The position numbers were made by a program, and so were the translations under genes. The notes under the pieces are model-generated. The model did no database searches. It was not told where the DNA came from and saw only the letters and a program-made list of their open reading frames with translations. A stretch of 64,000 nt of DNA from Sphingomonadales bacterium (GTDB lineage Bacteria > Pseudomonadota > Alphaproteobacteria > Sphingomonadales > Sphingomonadaceae): positions 1 to 64,000 of the forward strand of contig JAGWVC010000002.1 of the NCBI GenBank assembly GCA_018971065.1. Reading direction: 5' to 3'. Every line of letters begins with the position of its first letter. Position 1 is the stretch's first letter. Below, one piece after another: positions 27,010-34,925 of the stretch.

Positions 27010-27615
27010 CTAGCCCCCGATCTTGCGCTGCGCCGCCTTGTCCAGATCGGCCAGGATATTGCTGTGCGCCTTGCTGTCGTCCTCCGGCCCGCGCCGCGTC
27101 ACCGATCCGGTGTCGATGGCCATCGACAGCGCCGCCCGCGCCCGGCCCACCCGGCTCTTGATCGTGCCCACCGCGCAGTCGCAGATTTCGGCCGCTTCTT
27201 CATAGGAAAACCCGCCCGCGCCCACCAGCAGCAGCGCCTCGCGCCGTTCCGGCGGAAGCGCCTGCAGCGCCCGGTTCAGGTCGGCCAGATGGATCGGCGC
27301 CTCCTGCTCTGCCGGCGATGTCTGGATGCGCTCGGCCATCTGCTCGTCATACTCGCCACGAAAGCGGTTGCGGCGCAGGTCGGTCAGCCAGGCGTTGCGC
27401 AGGATCACGAAGGTCCACGCCCGCATCGAGGTGCCCGGCTCGAACCGCGCCCGCGCGGCCCAGGCCTTCAGCAGCGTCTCCTGCACCAGATCGTCGGCCA
27501 CGTCGCTGGCGCCACACAGCCCGCGCGCAAACGCGCGCAAATGCGGGATCACGGCGGTCATCTCGCGCTTGAAGCTGAAATCGCGCGGGTCGAGCCCGGA
27601 GTCACGGCTGGTCAT
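27010..27615 (-). CDS. ecfG: General stress response ECF sigma factor EcfG
   Basis: 201 residues. Region 2 is at about 20-90 ([24 protein letters not shown], then [21 protein letters not shown]) and region 4 at about 110-170 ([45 protein letters not shown]). The sequence matches EcfG/SigT of alphaproteobacteria, which directs the general stress regulon at GGAAC-N16/17-CGTT promoters. It overlaps nepR by 4 bases, the standard arrangement. Its TAG stop is formed by the CTAG that borders the MITE-like element. Activity is expected to be held by NepR until PhyR is phosphorylated. Confidence 0.94.
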   Translation of the reverse strand: MTSRDSGLDPRDFSFKREMTAVIPHLRAFARGLCGASDVADDLVQETLLKAWAARARFEPGTSMRAWTFVILRNAWLTDLRRNRFRGEYDEQMAERIQTSPAEQEAPIHLADLNRALQALPPERREALLLVGAGGFSYEEAAEICDCAVGTIKSRVGRARAALSMAIDTGSVTRRGPEDDSKAHSNILADLDKAAQRKIGG

Positions 27616-27881
27616 TCGGGGTCCTGATCCAGTTTCGACAGCAGGTCCATGAAGCTGTCGGGCAGCGGCTCTTCCACCACCGAATCATAAAGCGCGCGCA
27701 GACCGTTCGCCCACGAGGCCGGCTTGGCGCGCGCACTGCCGGGATCGGAGGCTGAACCGGCATGGCCGGCGGGCGGCGTCGCGTCGTTGTCGATTTCGTC
27801 GTTCGCCATCTTCGCCTTTTTCCGTGAACCCCGAGGGCTCTGATCCTGTTGTCGGCCGCGATCGTGGCCCTGTTCGCTCAT
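27612..27881 (-). CDS. nepR: Anti-sigma factor NepR
   Basis: An 89-residue small protein whose C-terminal part, residues 57-88, carries the NepR signature: WANGLRALYDSVVEEPLPD then SFMDLLSKLDQ. NepR binds EcfG and is displaced onto phosphorylated PhyR under stress. The N-terminal half is polar and low-complexity. ATG 27881 is the first start; an internal ATG at 27809, with AGG five bases upstream, would give a 65-residue protein and is equally credible. It is cotranscribed with ecfG from the EcfG-type promoter at 27960-27984. Confidence 0.92.
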   Translation of the reverse strand: MSEQGHDRGRQQDQSPRGSRKKAKMANDEIDNDATPPAGHAGSASDPGSARAKPASWANGLRALYDSVVEEPLPDSFMDLLSKLDQDPE

Positions 27882-27959
27882 ATGCTGGTTGCCCCCGCTT
27901 GCCGGCTGACCCCCTGCCGGCCGTGCGGGTGAATTTGTACACAGACCGGACTTTTCAGG

Positions 27960-27984
27960 AACGAAAATCGCGGGCTATGGTTCC
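27960..27984 (-). promoter_or_regulatory. EcfG-dependent promoter of nepR-ecfG
   Basis: On the minus strand GGAAC (27984-27980) and CGTT (27963-27960) are separated by exactly 16 bases, a perfect match to the EcfG consensus, about 79 bp upstream of the first nepR start. This predicts positive autoregulation of nepR-ecfG, as is known for this system in other alphaproteobacteria. Confidence 0.85.
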
Positions 27985-28123
27985 CACAAGTGGTAAAGTT
28001 GCCAAAAGTTGCTGCACTGGCCAATTTTGTCGAATGAATGCCGGCCACTGCCCGCAGTCGCATCAGGGTTCGCTTCGGGTCCCTGGCACTGCTTGCACAG
28101 GTGCCGTTGCGGCAGGGGATTGC

Positions 28124-29785
28124 GTGGACCGGATCGTTTCTGCCCGAGTGGACTCGCAGCGCTGGTATGTGCGCTTTCCCCGGGCCGTGCCCATCGGCAT
28201 TTTCGTGCTGATCATGGCCATCACCGCGCTCAGCGTCTTCGCGATCGAGCAGGTCGAGGCCGAGCGCCGCCGCGCGCAGCTCCGCGAAGTGTCCGGCGCG
28301 GTCGCTTCGGCGCTGATGCGACGGTCGATCGCGCATGTCACCTACCTGAAGGCGGGCGCCGTTCTGTTCTCGGACGGTCACAAGGTCACCGCCGATGCCT
28401 TCCGCGATTTCGCCCGCGATCTTGAGGCGAACGAGGAATTCCGCAGCCCCGACGGGATAAGCTGGGTCGCGCAGGTGCCGCGCGACGCCATCCCGGCGTT
28501 CGAGGCTGCCCGTCATGCCGAAGGGGAACCGGCTTTCACGATTCACCCCGCACCGACGCCGGATCGCCCGTTCGCGCTGCCGATCACCTACCTCGGCGCC
28601 GCCGACGCTTCCAAGCGTTTCGCGCTGGGCAAGGACATCTTCGCCGAACCCGCCCGCCGGCCCGCGCTGGAAGCCGCCGCCCGCACCAACCGGCCGGTGG
28701 CCACCGGCAAGCTGGTGGTTGCCCGGCCCGATGGTTCGGGCACCTGGACCGGCTTCATCCTCTACATGCCGGTGTTCGCCGGCGAGCCCGGCCACCGCAC
28801 GCTCAGCGGCTACATATCCGCACCGTTCGAAGGCCATGCCTTCCTCGGTTCGGCGCTCGAACTCGAACAGACCCAGGGTCTCGGCGTCCGCCTCTACGAC
28901 GGCGCCATCACCCCCGACCGGTTGATCGCCCAGGTCGAGAGCAGCCGGCGCACCGACCAGTCGATGGCGCGTGCCGTCACCATCGCCGATCACCGCTTCA
29001 TGCTGGTGGTCACCGCGCTGGACACCGGGATGCTGTCGCCGCTGTCGTCGCTGACCCTGCTGTTCGGCATCATGGTCGCCAGCCTGCTGACGATCATGGC
29101 GCGGCTGCTCACCAGCCAGGCCGAGGAAGACCGCGCCTCGCTCGCCTGGTTGCGCGAACAGGCGTCGATCCGCAATTTGCTGACGCGCGAACTCAACCAC
29201 CGGGTCAAGAACACGCTCGCCAACGTGCTGTCGATCATCGCGCTTACCGGCCGCCGCGCCACCGACCTGCCGTCGTTCCTGGCCAGCCTCAACGGCCGCA
29301 TCCGCGCGCTGTCGGCCACGCATGACCTGTTGACCGATCTCGAATGGGGGCCGGCACCGCTGCGCGCGGTGGTGGCGATGGAACTGGCGCCCTACACCGC
29401 CGGGCGCGATCACGACATCGCCATCGACGGCCCCGACATCCAGCTTGCCCCCAACGACGCGCTGTCGCTGGGGCTGGCCATTCACGAACTGGCCACCAAC
29501 GCCACCAAGTACGGCGCGTTCAGCGTGCCCACCGGCCGCATTGCCGTCACCTGGGAACAGCTTGCCGCCGATCTCGCCCGGGTCTCGTGGGTGGAAAGCG
29601 GCGGCCCGCCGGTGCCGCAGGAGCGTCGGCGCGGCTTCGGCACCGATCTCATCGAACGCATTGTCGCGCAGGAACTGGGTGGCGGCGTCGAGCTGCGGTT
29701 CGATCCCGACGGGGTGCGCTGCACCTTGACCGTGCCGATCCGTCGCCCGGCCGTCTTCCAGATTCGCGCACCGAAGGGCGGGTAA
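28124..29785 (+). CDS. CHASE-domain sensor histidine kinase of the HWE/HisKA_2 type (probable GSR kinase)
   Basis: 553 residues. Transmembrane helix 1 is at about 21-41, a periplasmic CHASE sensor domain at about 60-290 (DGISWVAQVPRDAIPAFE; FALGKDIFAEPARRPALE), and helix 2 at about 305-325. The kinase core has phosphoacceptor His359 in RELNHRVKNTLANVLSI, the N box HELATNATKYGAFS, and the W-x-E motif SWVESGG typical of HWE kinases. Its position between nepR-ecfG and phyR makes it a candidate for phosphorylating PhyR, like PhyK of Caulobacter or Paks of Sphingomonas. GTG 28124 has AGGGG 6 bases upstream. Confidence 0.88.
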   Translation: MDRIVSARVDSQRWYVRFPRAVPIGIFVLIMAITALSVFAIEQVEAERRRAQLREVSGAVASALMRRSIAHVTYLKAGAVLFSDGHKVTADAFRDFARDLEANEEFRSPDGISWVAQVPRDAIPAFEAARHAEGEPAFTIHPAPTPDRPFALPITYLGAADASKRFALGKDIFAEPARRPALEAAARTNRPVATGKLVVARPDGSGTWTGFILYMPVFAGEPGHRTLSGYISAPFEGHAFLGSALELEQTQGLGVRLYDGAITPDRLIAQVESSRRTDQSMARAVTIADHRFMLVVTALDTGMLSPLSSLTLLFGIMVASLLTIMARLLTSQAEEDRASLAWLREQASIRNLLTRELNHRVKNTLANVLSIIALTGRRATDLPSFLASLNGRIRALSATHDLLTDLEWGPAPLRAVVAMELAPYTAGRDHDIAIDGPDIQLAPNDALSLGLAIHELATNATKYGAFSVPTGRIAVTWEQLAADLARVSWVESGGPPVPQERRRGFGTDLIERIVAQELGGGVELRFDPDGVRCTLTVPIRRPAVFQIRAPKGG

Positions 29786-29812
29786 CGGGGAGGGGCCACA
29801 AGGCTCCCTCCC
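29786..29812 (+). terminator. Hairpin between the histidine kinase and phyR
   Basis: GGGGAGGGGCC and GGCTCCCTCCC arms around ACAA begin directly after the kinase stop codon. The pairing is imperfect and there is no T-run. It is a plausible stop for transcripts from both convergent genes. Confidence 0.5.
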
Positions 29813-29822
29813 GAATCAATGT

Positions 29823-30608
29823 CTACTCCGCCGGTGCCGTGGCGCGGAAGAACAGCGCCTGGCTGATCGCCGCCTTCACCGCTTCCTCGCGGAACGGCTT
29901 GGTGATCAGGTACGCGGGCTCGGGCCGGTCGCCGGTCAGCAGCCGCTCCGGGAACGCGGTGATGAAGATCACCGGTACGTCCTGAATCGCCAGGATGTCG
30001 TCCACCGCGTCCAGGCCGGAGCTGCCGTCGGCCAGTTGAATGTCGGCCAGCACCAGTCCGGGGCGGCGCTCGGCCACCACCTGCCGTGCCTGGTTGCGGG
30101 TTGCCGCGGTGCCGCAGATGCGGTGGCCCAGCGATTCGACCAGTTGCTCAAGCTGCATGGCAATCAGCGGCTCGTCCTCGATGATCAGCACGCTGACGCT
30201 GCTTTCTCGCGCGATGTCGGCGCTGGCGGCCAGCACCAGCTCGGCCACGTCCACTTCGGGCAGGTTCATGATCGTCGCGGCATCGGCCAGCGAGAATTCC
30301 TCCACGGCGGTCAGCAGCAGCGCCTGGCGGCTCGGCGGGGTCATCCGCGCCAGCCGTTGCTGGGCCGCGCCCTCGGCGCCGCCCGCCGATTGGTCCACGT
30401 CCATCCCGGCGCTGTTCCACAGCACGGTGAACGCGCGGTACAACGGCACCCGCCCGCCCTTCAGCGTCTCGCGCAGGGCATTGTCGGCCAGCGCGGCTTC
30501 CAGCGTGGCCCGCACGAACGCGTCCCCGCTGGCCTGGTTGCCCGTCAACGCGCGCGCATAACGACGCAGGTACGGCAGAGATTCGGCGACTTGCGCTCCC
30601 AGCGGCAT
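29823..30608 (-). CDS. phyR: Response regulator PhyR, anti-anti-sigma factor
   Basis: 261 residues. Residues 1-130 are a sigma-like domain (YLRRYARALTGNQASGDAFV; PPSRQALLLTAVEEFSLADAA). Residues 138-258 are a receiver domain with acidic residues in IIEDEPL, phosphoacceptor Asp189 in VLADIQL, Thr217 and Lys237. On phosphorylation the sigma-like domain sequesters NepR and frees EcfG. ATG 30608 has AGGGA 5 bases upstream and gives the standard PhyR N terminus. It has its own perfect EcfG-type promoter at 30657-30681, so the switch is positively fed back. Confidence 0.95.
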   Translation of the reverse strand: MPLGAQVAESLPYLRRYARALTGNQASGDAFVRATLEAALADNALRETLKGGRVPLYRAFTVLWNSAGMDVDQSAGGAEGAAQQRLARMTPPSRQALLLTAVEEFSLADAATIMNLPEVDVAELVLAASADIARESSVSVLIIEDEPLIAMQLEQLVESLGHRICGTAATRNQARQVVAERRPGLVLADIQLADGSSGLDAVDDILAIQDVPVIFITAFPERLLTGDRPEPAYLITKPFREEAVKAAISQALFFRATAPAE

Positions 30609-30656
30609 CAAATTCCCTTCCCGCAAATTCCGGCCCACAAAGCTGTGTGTTGTTTC

Positions 30657-30681
30657 AACGCGCGAATTCGGCGCCGGTTCC
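30657..30681 (-). promoter_or_regulatory. EcfG-dependent promoter of phyR
   Basis: On the minus strand GGAAC (30681-30677), 16 bases and CGTT (30660-30657), again a perfect consensus match, lie about 49 bp upstream of the phyR start. Confidence 0.85.
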
Positions 30682-30794
30682 CGCTCATGCGACGAACGGC
30701 CGCCACACTGGATCACGCGTTCGGGTTGCGGCGGCAAGCCGGAAAAGCCACCGCAGAAAAAATCGCGCCCCGCAAAAAATTTTCGCGAAACCCG

Positions 30795-30819
30795 GGAACC
30801 GAGTCCGGTTCCGTCCATT
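30795..30819 (+). promoter_or_regulatory. EcfG-like promoter of the small-RNA candidate
   Basis: GGAAC (30795-30799), 16 bases, then CATT (30816-30819), which differs from CGTT at one base. The -35 element sits in a palindrome GGAACC-GAGTCC-GGTTCC. The expected start site, 5-8 bases beyond the -10 element, falls at the foot of the 5' hairpin of the RNA candidate. Confidence 0.6.
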
Positions 30820-30822
30820 TAG

Positions 30823-30912
30823 AGGGTGTCACCGCCGAGACCCCCCTCCCGTCCAAGCGGCTGGTGACACGATCCCGGAAGGCCTCCGCTCATTCGAGCG
30901 GAGGCCTTTTCG
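30823..30912 (+). ncRNA. GsrN-like stress-induced small RNA candidate
   Basis: About 90 nt on the plus strand with no open reading frame. The 5' stem pairs GTGTCACC (30826-30833) with GGTGACAC (30863-30870) perfectly and extends through GCCG/CGGC with one bulge, exposing a C-rich loop (ACCCCCCTCCCGTCC). A short linker leads to a perfect 12-bp terminator stem AGGCCTCCGCTC/GAGCGGAGGCCT with an ATTC loop and a T-run (30880-30910). Two hairpins with an accessible C-rich loop, an EcfG-like promoter and a position next to phyR are the known characters of GsrN, a GSR small RNA of Caulobacter. The homology is inferred from design and context, not from alignment. Confidence 0.72.
30880..30910 (+). terminator. 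Intrinsic terminator of the small-RNA candidate
   Basis: A perfect 12-bp GC-rich stem with a 4-base loop is followed by TTT and a C. The T-run is only on the plus-strand side, so it belongs to a plus-strand transcript although both neighbouring protein genes lie on the minus strand. Confidence 0.88.
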
Positions 30913-31012
30913 CTCGCCGGTGGATGCGATTTGGCCCAGCTTCGAACCCCGGGCCAGGGCATCCCCGGCGGGATTGGGGGCAAAGACGAGGAAGCCCTTT
31001 GCCGACGCCCCG

Positions 31013-32179
31013 TCACAGCGCCTTGTCGTAAATCACGTATTCCTTGTTCACGCCGCTGTTGATCTCGCGCGCGATTGAATTCATCCCCTGGTTGTCGTCC
31101 AGAATCCAGCCGATCTCGCCCCGGCTCGCGCCATAGTGCGTCACCGACGCGCGGCGGATGTATTCGATCATCATGAACGCCAACTGGCTGGCCATCCGGC
31201 TCGATTGCAGCCGCTTGCGCACCCCCATCAACGGCACGCGCATCGTCCGCACCTTCGGCTTCATCAGCCACAGCCCCAGCCTGATCCAGCCCAGGATCGA
31301 CGGCTTGCCCTTCGCGCCGTTGGCCCGCATCTGCACTTCGTTGAAATCGGGCAGCGTCATCATGAACGCCACCGGCTCGCCGTCGTATTCGGCAATGCGG
31401 ATCAGGTCCGGCTTGCACAGCGGCTTCAGCTTCTTGGCGGTATAGGCGATCTCGGTCTCGGTGAACGGCACGAAACCCCAGTTGTCCGACCAGGCATCGT
31501 TGAGGATGTCGCAGATGATCTTCACCTCGCGGTCGAACTGCTTGAGGTCGGTCTCGCGGATGCGGATGCGCGGGTTCTTCTCGCCCGACGAAATGATCCG
31601 CTGGATCAGCTTCGGAAATTCCTGCGTGATGTCCAGCGCATAGGTGAACAGCGTCTTGACCGGCGCATAACCGCGCCGCTCGATCCAGCCCTGCACGTGC
31701 GGCGCGGCATGGCCCATCATCACCGTCGGCGGATGATCGTGGCCCCTGGCCAGCACGCCCGGTTCTTCCCACACCGAAAGCGTCATCGGCGCCACCGCGC
31801 GGGTCATCCCCTGTTCGCGCAGCCAGGCTTCGGCGGTCTCGATCAACCGCGTCGCGAGCGCCTCGCTTTCGGCCTCCAGCGCCCCCCACATGCCCACGCC
31901 GGGGCCGAAGCCCTGGTCGGCCGGCTGGGCGATCGCCAGTTCGTCGATATGCGCGGCAATGCGGCCGACAACCGTGCCGCCGCGCCGCGCCAGGAACAAC
32001 TGCACTTTCGCATGCTCGAAGTACGGGTTGCCGCCGGGGGTATAGCGCTCGATCTCCTCGGCGCGCAGTTGCGGCACGAAATTCGGGTCTGCGGCACCCG
32101 CCGTGTACAAGTAGTCGACGAATTCGGCCCGCTCGGCCTTGCTGTCGGCCCGTCCGATCGAAATTTCCGATTGTGCCAC
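31013..32179 (-). CDS. Conserved GNAT-like acyltransferase-fold protein
   Basis: 388 residues, cytosolic. Segments such as VQLFLARRGGTVVGRIAAHID (residues about 57-77) and IRIAEYDGEPVAFMMTLPDFNEV (about 258-280) look like two GNAT-type beta-strand/acetyl-CoA-loop halves. The family is conserved in sphingomonads and often annotated only as hypothetical or as an N-acetyltransferase. I cannot name a substrate. GTG is the start, with AGG 8 bases upstream. It is divergent from a fatty acid desaturase gene. Confidence 0.65.
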   Translation of the reverse strand: MAQSEISIGRADSKAERAEFVDYLYTAGAADPNFVPQLRAEEIERYTPGGNPYFEHAKVQLFLARRGGTVVGRIAAHIDELAIAQPADQGFGPGVGMWGALEAESEALATRLIETAEAWLREQGMTRAVAPMTLSVWEEPGVLARGHDHPPTVMMGHAAPHVQGWIERRGYAPVKTLFTYALDITQEFPKLIQRIISSGEKNPRIRIRETDLKQFDREVKIICDILNDAWSDNWGFVPFTETEIAYTAKKLKPLCKPDLIRIAEYDGEPVAFMMTLPDFNEVQMRANGAKGKPSILGWIRLGLWLMKPKVRTMRVPLMGVRKRLQSSRMASQLAFMMIEYIRRASVTHYGASRGEIGWILDDNQGMNSIAREINSGVNKEYVIYDKAL

Positions 32180-32314
32180 GATGATGCCTTTGTTCTAAAC
32201 CACAGCGAAGTGCGGGGCGGACGGCCACTTGTCAAGCAAGGGCCCGGCGCCCACCTGACTGCTCCCCGCGTCGCCGGCCCCACGGGTTGTTTCGGGGCCA
32301 ATTGGAACAAGAAT

Positions 32315-33388
32315 ATGACCGCGCAGGAAAAGATCGAATCGCGCCCCGCCCGCTGGGCCAGCGCCAGCGACGTGCCGGACGACATGGCGATGTTGACCGC
32401 CGCCGCCGAACTGACGCGCGATATTTCCCATGCCCGGCCTGAACTTTACTGGCCCGACATGCTGGTCTCGGCCGCCATCGGCTATGCCGCGCTGGCCGGC
32501 GCCGTCCTCGCGCCCACCCCGTTGCTGGCGGTGCTGTCGGGCTGGGTCGCGGTGTTCGCGCTCTACCGCGCGCTGCTGTTCATTCATGAACTCACCCATA
32601 TCCACCGCGATGCGCTGCCCGGCTTCCGCTTCGGCTGGAACCTGCTGGTCGGCATCCCGATGCTCACCCCCTCGTTCATGTACGAAGGCGTCCACACCCT
32701 GCATCACGCCCGGGTCCGCTACGGCACGATCGAGGACCCGGAATACCTGCCGCTGGCGCTGATGAAGCCGTGGGCGCTGCCCTCGTTCATCGTCATCGCC
32801 GCGCTGCTGCCGTTCGGGCTGCTGATCCGCCACGCCATCCTGGTGCCGCTCGGCGTCGTCATCCCGCCGCTGCGCCGCCAGGTCTGGGCGCAGGCCTCGG
32901 GGCTGTCGATCAACCCCTCGTTCCGCCGCCGTCCGGTGGAGGGTGAATTCGCGCGCATGGTGTTCTGGCAGGAACTTGGCTGTTCGCTGTGGGCCATCAC
33001 CCTGCTGGTTTCCACGCGCTGGCTGGGCTGGCGCCCGCTGCTGATCGCGCTCGCGGTGGTTTCCGCCACCGCCGTGCTGAACCAGGTCCGCACCCTCGTC
33101 GCGCACCTCTGGGTCAACGATGGCGGCACGATGAGCCTGACCGCGCAGTACCTCGATTCGGTCAACGTCCCCCCGCCCGAGCTGCTCTCGCCGCTGTGGG
33201 CGCCGGTCGGCCTGCGCTACCACGCGCTGCACCACCTGCTGCCCAGCCTGCCCTATCATTCGCTGGGAGAGGCGCACCGTCGCCTGTCCGCGCACCTCGG
33301 CGCTGATTCCACGTATGCGAAGTCCAGCTTCCCCGGCCTGCTGTCGCTGCTGAAGATTCTTGCGCAGCGCACGATGCTGGTAAAATAG
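32315..33388 (+). CDS. Fatty acid desaturase family membrane protein
   Basis: 357 residues with four or more hydrophobic helices and the three histidine clusters of di-iron membrane desaturases: HELTH (91-95), HTLHH (127-131) and HALHH near residue 312. Such enzymes introduce double bonds into, or hydroxylate, acyl chains or carotenoids with O2. The subfamily resembles uncharacterised bacterial desaturases and the substrate is unknown. The ATG follows a GGAACAAGA leader. Confidence 0.88.
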   Translation: MTAQEKIESRPARWASASDVPDDMAMLTAAAELTRDISHARPELYWPDMLVSAAIGYAALAGAVLAPTPLLAVLSGWVAVFALYRALLFIHELTHIHRDALPGFRFGWNLLVGIPMLTPSFMYEGVHTLHHARVRYGTIEDPEYLPLALMKPWALPSFIVIAALLPFGLLIRHAILVPLGVVIPPLRRQVWAQASGLSINPSFRRRPVEGEFARMVFWQELGCSLWAITLLVSTRWLGWRPLLIALAVVSATAVLNQVRTLVAHLWVNDGGTMSLTAQYLDSVNVPPPELLSPLWAPVGLRYHALHHLLPSLPYHSLGEAHRRLSAHLGADSTYAKSSFPGLLSLLKILAQRTMLVK

Positions 33389-33393
33389 AATAC

Positions 33394-33870
33394 TCAGCGC
33401 CGGCGCCAGCGCGCGCCGGCCGCCCACGGCGCCACCCAGATCAGCAACGGTTGCGCCAGCAGGCGCGGCACATGGTACAGCAGCCGTGCCGCGTGTCCCG
33501 GCTTCGCCAGGTCCAGCATCATGTGGTGGAAGTTCGCCGGCCACACGCACAGCGCATACAGCGCCAGCCCCCACCCCGCCGCATGCCGCAAGGCCAGGCT
33601 GCGCGATTGCGCCAGCCCCACCGCGCCCGCCAGTTCGGCCACTCCGGTCAGCGCGATCACCGCGTGCGGCCACGGCACCCAGTCGGGGGTGATCGACAGG
33701 AACGGCTGCGGCCAGCCCAGGTGCAGCAGTCCGGCAATCCCATAGAAGATCACCAGCACCTGCCGGGCAAACCGCCGCGCGGGCAGTTCCTGGCCCCCGG
33801 TTCCCTCCCGGCTCAGCCGCACCGGTCCCGAATCGGGCAGCGGCGGCTCGTCCTCGAATATCCCGCTCAT
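33394..33870 (-). CDS. DoxX-like small membrane protein
   Basis: 158 residues with an acidic N-terminal tail followed by four hydrophobic helices: VLVIFYGIAGLLHLGWP, AVIALTGVAELAGAVGLA, AGWGLALYALCVWPANF and a last amphipathic stretch. Helices 1-3 match DoxX/DUF4281-like proteins. The function is unknown. ATG 33870 is chosen because upstream in-frame residues overlap the neighbouring gene. It is five bases from the DUF924 gene on the same strand. Confidence 0.7.
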   Translation of the reverse strand: MSGIFEDEPPLPDSGPVRLSREGTGGQELPARRFARQVLVIFYGIAGLLHLGWPQPFLSITPDWVPWPHAVIALTGVAELAGAVGLAQSRSLALRHAAGWGLALYALCVWPANFHHMMLDLAKPGHAARLLYHVPRLLAQPLLIWVAPWAAGARWRRR

Positions 33871-33874
33871 GTAG

Positions 33875-34429
33875 TTACCATGCGTTCCCGGCCGCCACGG
33901 CCCGCCGCTCGGCCGCCGTGCCGCGCCGTCCCAACACCGCGTTGCGATGCGGAAACCGCCCGAACCGCGCCACCATCGCCGCGTGGCTGCGCGCAAAGCC
34001 GAACACGAACGCATCGCCCAGCCGCGCATACAACCGCAGCGACAGCCGTTGGTCGGCGCGGTCCTCGCTGTGCATCAGCGGCATCAGCAGGAACTGCCGT
34101 CCGGCCTTGTCCAGCCCGGCATCCCACCCGCGCGCCAGTGCGCCCTTGGCAATCGCCCGCGCCAGTCCGTCCTGCGCGAATGCTTGCGGACTGCCGCGCC
34201 GGGTATTGCGGCTCACCTGGTCGAACAGCAGCACCGCCGCCCGCGCCGTATCCCGGTCACGCAGGAACGATCGCGCCGGCTCTCGTGCCAGCACCCGCAA
34301 TTCCCGTCCGAACCGCCGCGCCAGCATCGCATCCACCGCATCGTCGCGGGCAAAGCGCTGGCTGGCGTTCAGGCTGTGGAACCAGATGTGCAAAAGTTCG
34401 GCAGCCCAAGGCCGCGTGGCCAAAGTCAC
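33875..34429 (-). CDS. DUF924 family protein
   Basis: 184 residues, largely helical. The family pattern is visible: LLHIWFH, ARRFGRELRVLAREPA, RAAVLLFDQVSRNTRRGSPQAFAQD, LLMPLMHSEDRADQ and FGRFPHRNAVLGR. DUF924 proteins are tetratricopeptide-like; the biochemical role is not known. GTG is the start and has a poor ribosome-binding site. It lies between a small secreted protein and the DoxX-like protein and is probably cotranscribed with them. Confidence 0.87.
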   Translation of the reverse strand: MTLATRPWAAELLHIWFHSLNASQRFARDDAVDAMLARRFGRELRVLAREPARSFLRDRDTARAAVLLFDQVSRNTRRGSPQAFAQDGLARAIAKGALARGWDAGLDKAGRQFLLMPLMHSEDRADQRLSLRLYARLGDAFVFGFARSHAAMVARFGRFPHRNAVLGRRGTAAERRAVAAGNAW

Positions 34430-34444
34430 CGAACTATCGGCACG

Positions 34445-34846
34445 TCACTTCGCCGCCACCCTGGTATAGGGCACGAACTTCTCCAGCCCGACAAACCCGT
34501 TCCACATGTGGCTCGAACGGTCGTGCAGATGCACGGTGTCCAGCCGGCACAACTGGCTCATCGATGTCTTCGTCACCAGAATATCGTCCGAACGCAGCGA
34601 ATCGGCGTTGTTCGGCCGGTTCACCCACAGCGTCCGCCCATCGTCATAGACGATCGCGGTCTTGTCGATAATTGTGGAATTGCGCGCGCTCAGCAGGCTG
34701 ATGCAGTCGGTCGGCTTGCCGGCGGTGCGTCCTTCCAGCAGCTTCGCCAGTTCCTGCTCGCCGGTCAGGCGCTCCTTCGCCACGGCGGGCGCACCCAGCG
34801 CCAGCGCGGCAACCAGCGATACCAGCACGGTCGATGTCTTGATCAT
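34445..34846 (-). CDS. Small secreted protein of unknown function
   Basis: 133 residues. Residues 1-23 are a Sec signal peptide (IKTSTVLVSLVAALALGAPAVA). The mature part contains CISLLSARNSTIIDKTAIVYDDGRTLWVNRP and a second Cys near residue 102, which could form a disulfide. I recognise this as a conserved sphingomonad-type hypothetical protein only. ATG 34846 is selected because AGGAGG lies 6 bases upstream, in preference to an ATG five codons earlier. Confidence 0.72.
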   Translation of the reverse strand: MIKTSTVLVSLVAALALGAPAVAKERLTGEQELAKLLEGRTAGKPTDCISLLSARNSTIIDKTAIVYDDGRTLWVNRPNNADSLRSDDILVTKTSMSQLCRLDTVHLHDRSSHMWNGFVGLEKFVPYTRVAAK

Positions 34847-34925
34847 GGCTGCCTCCTGCAACTCTTGTCCCCGTCGCGGGACGCTTGCACACCCGTTGTG
34901 AACGAACCCTGACCGGACCGGTGGT

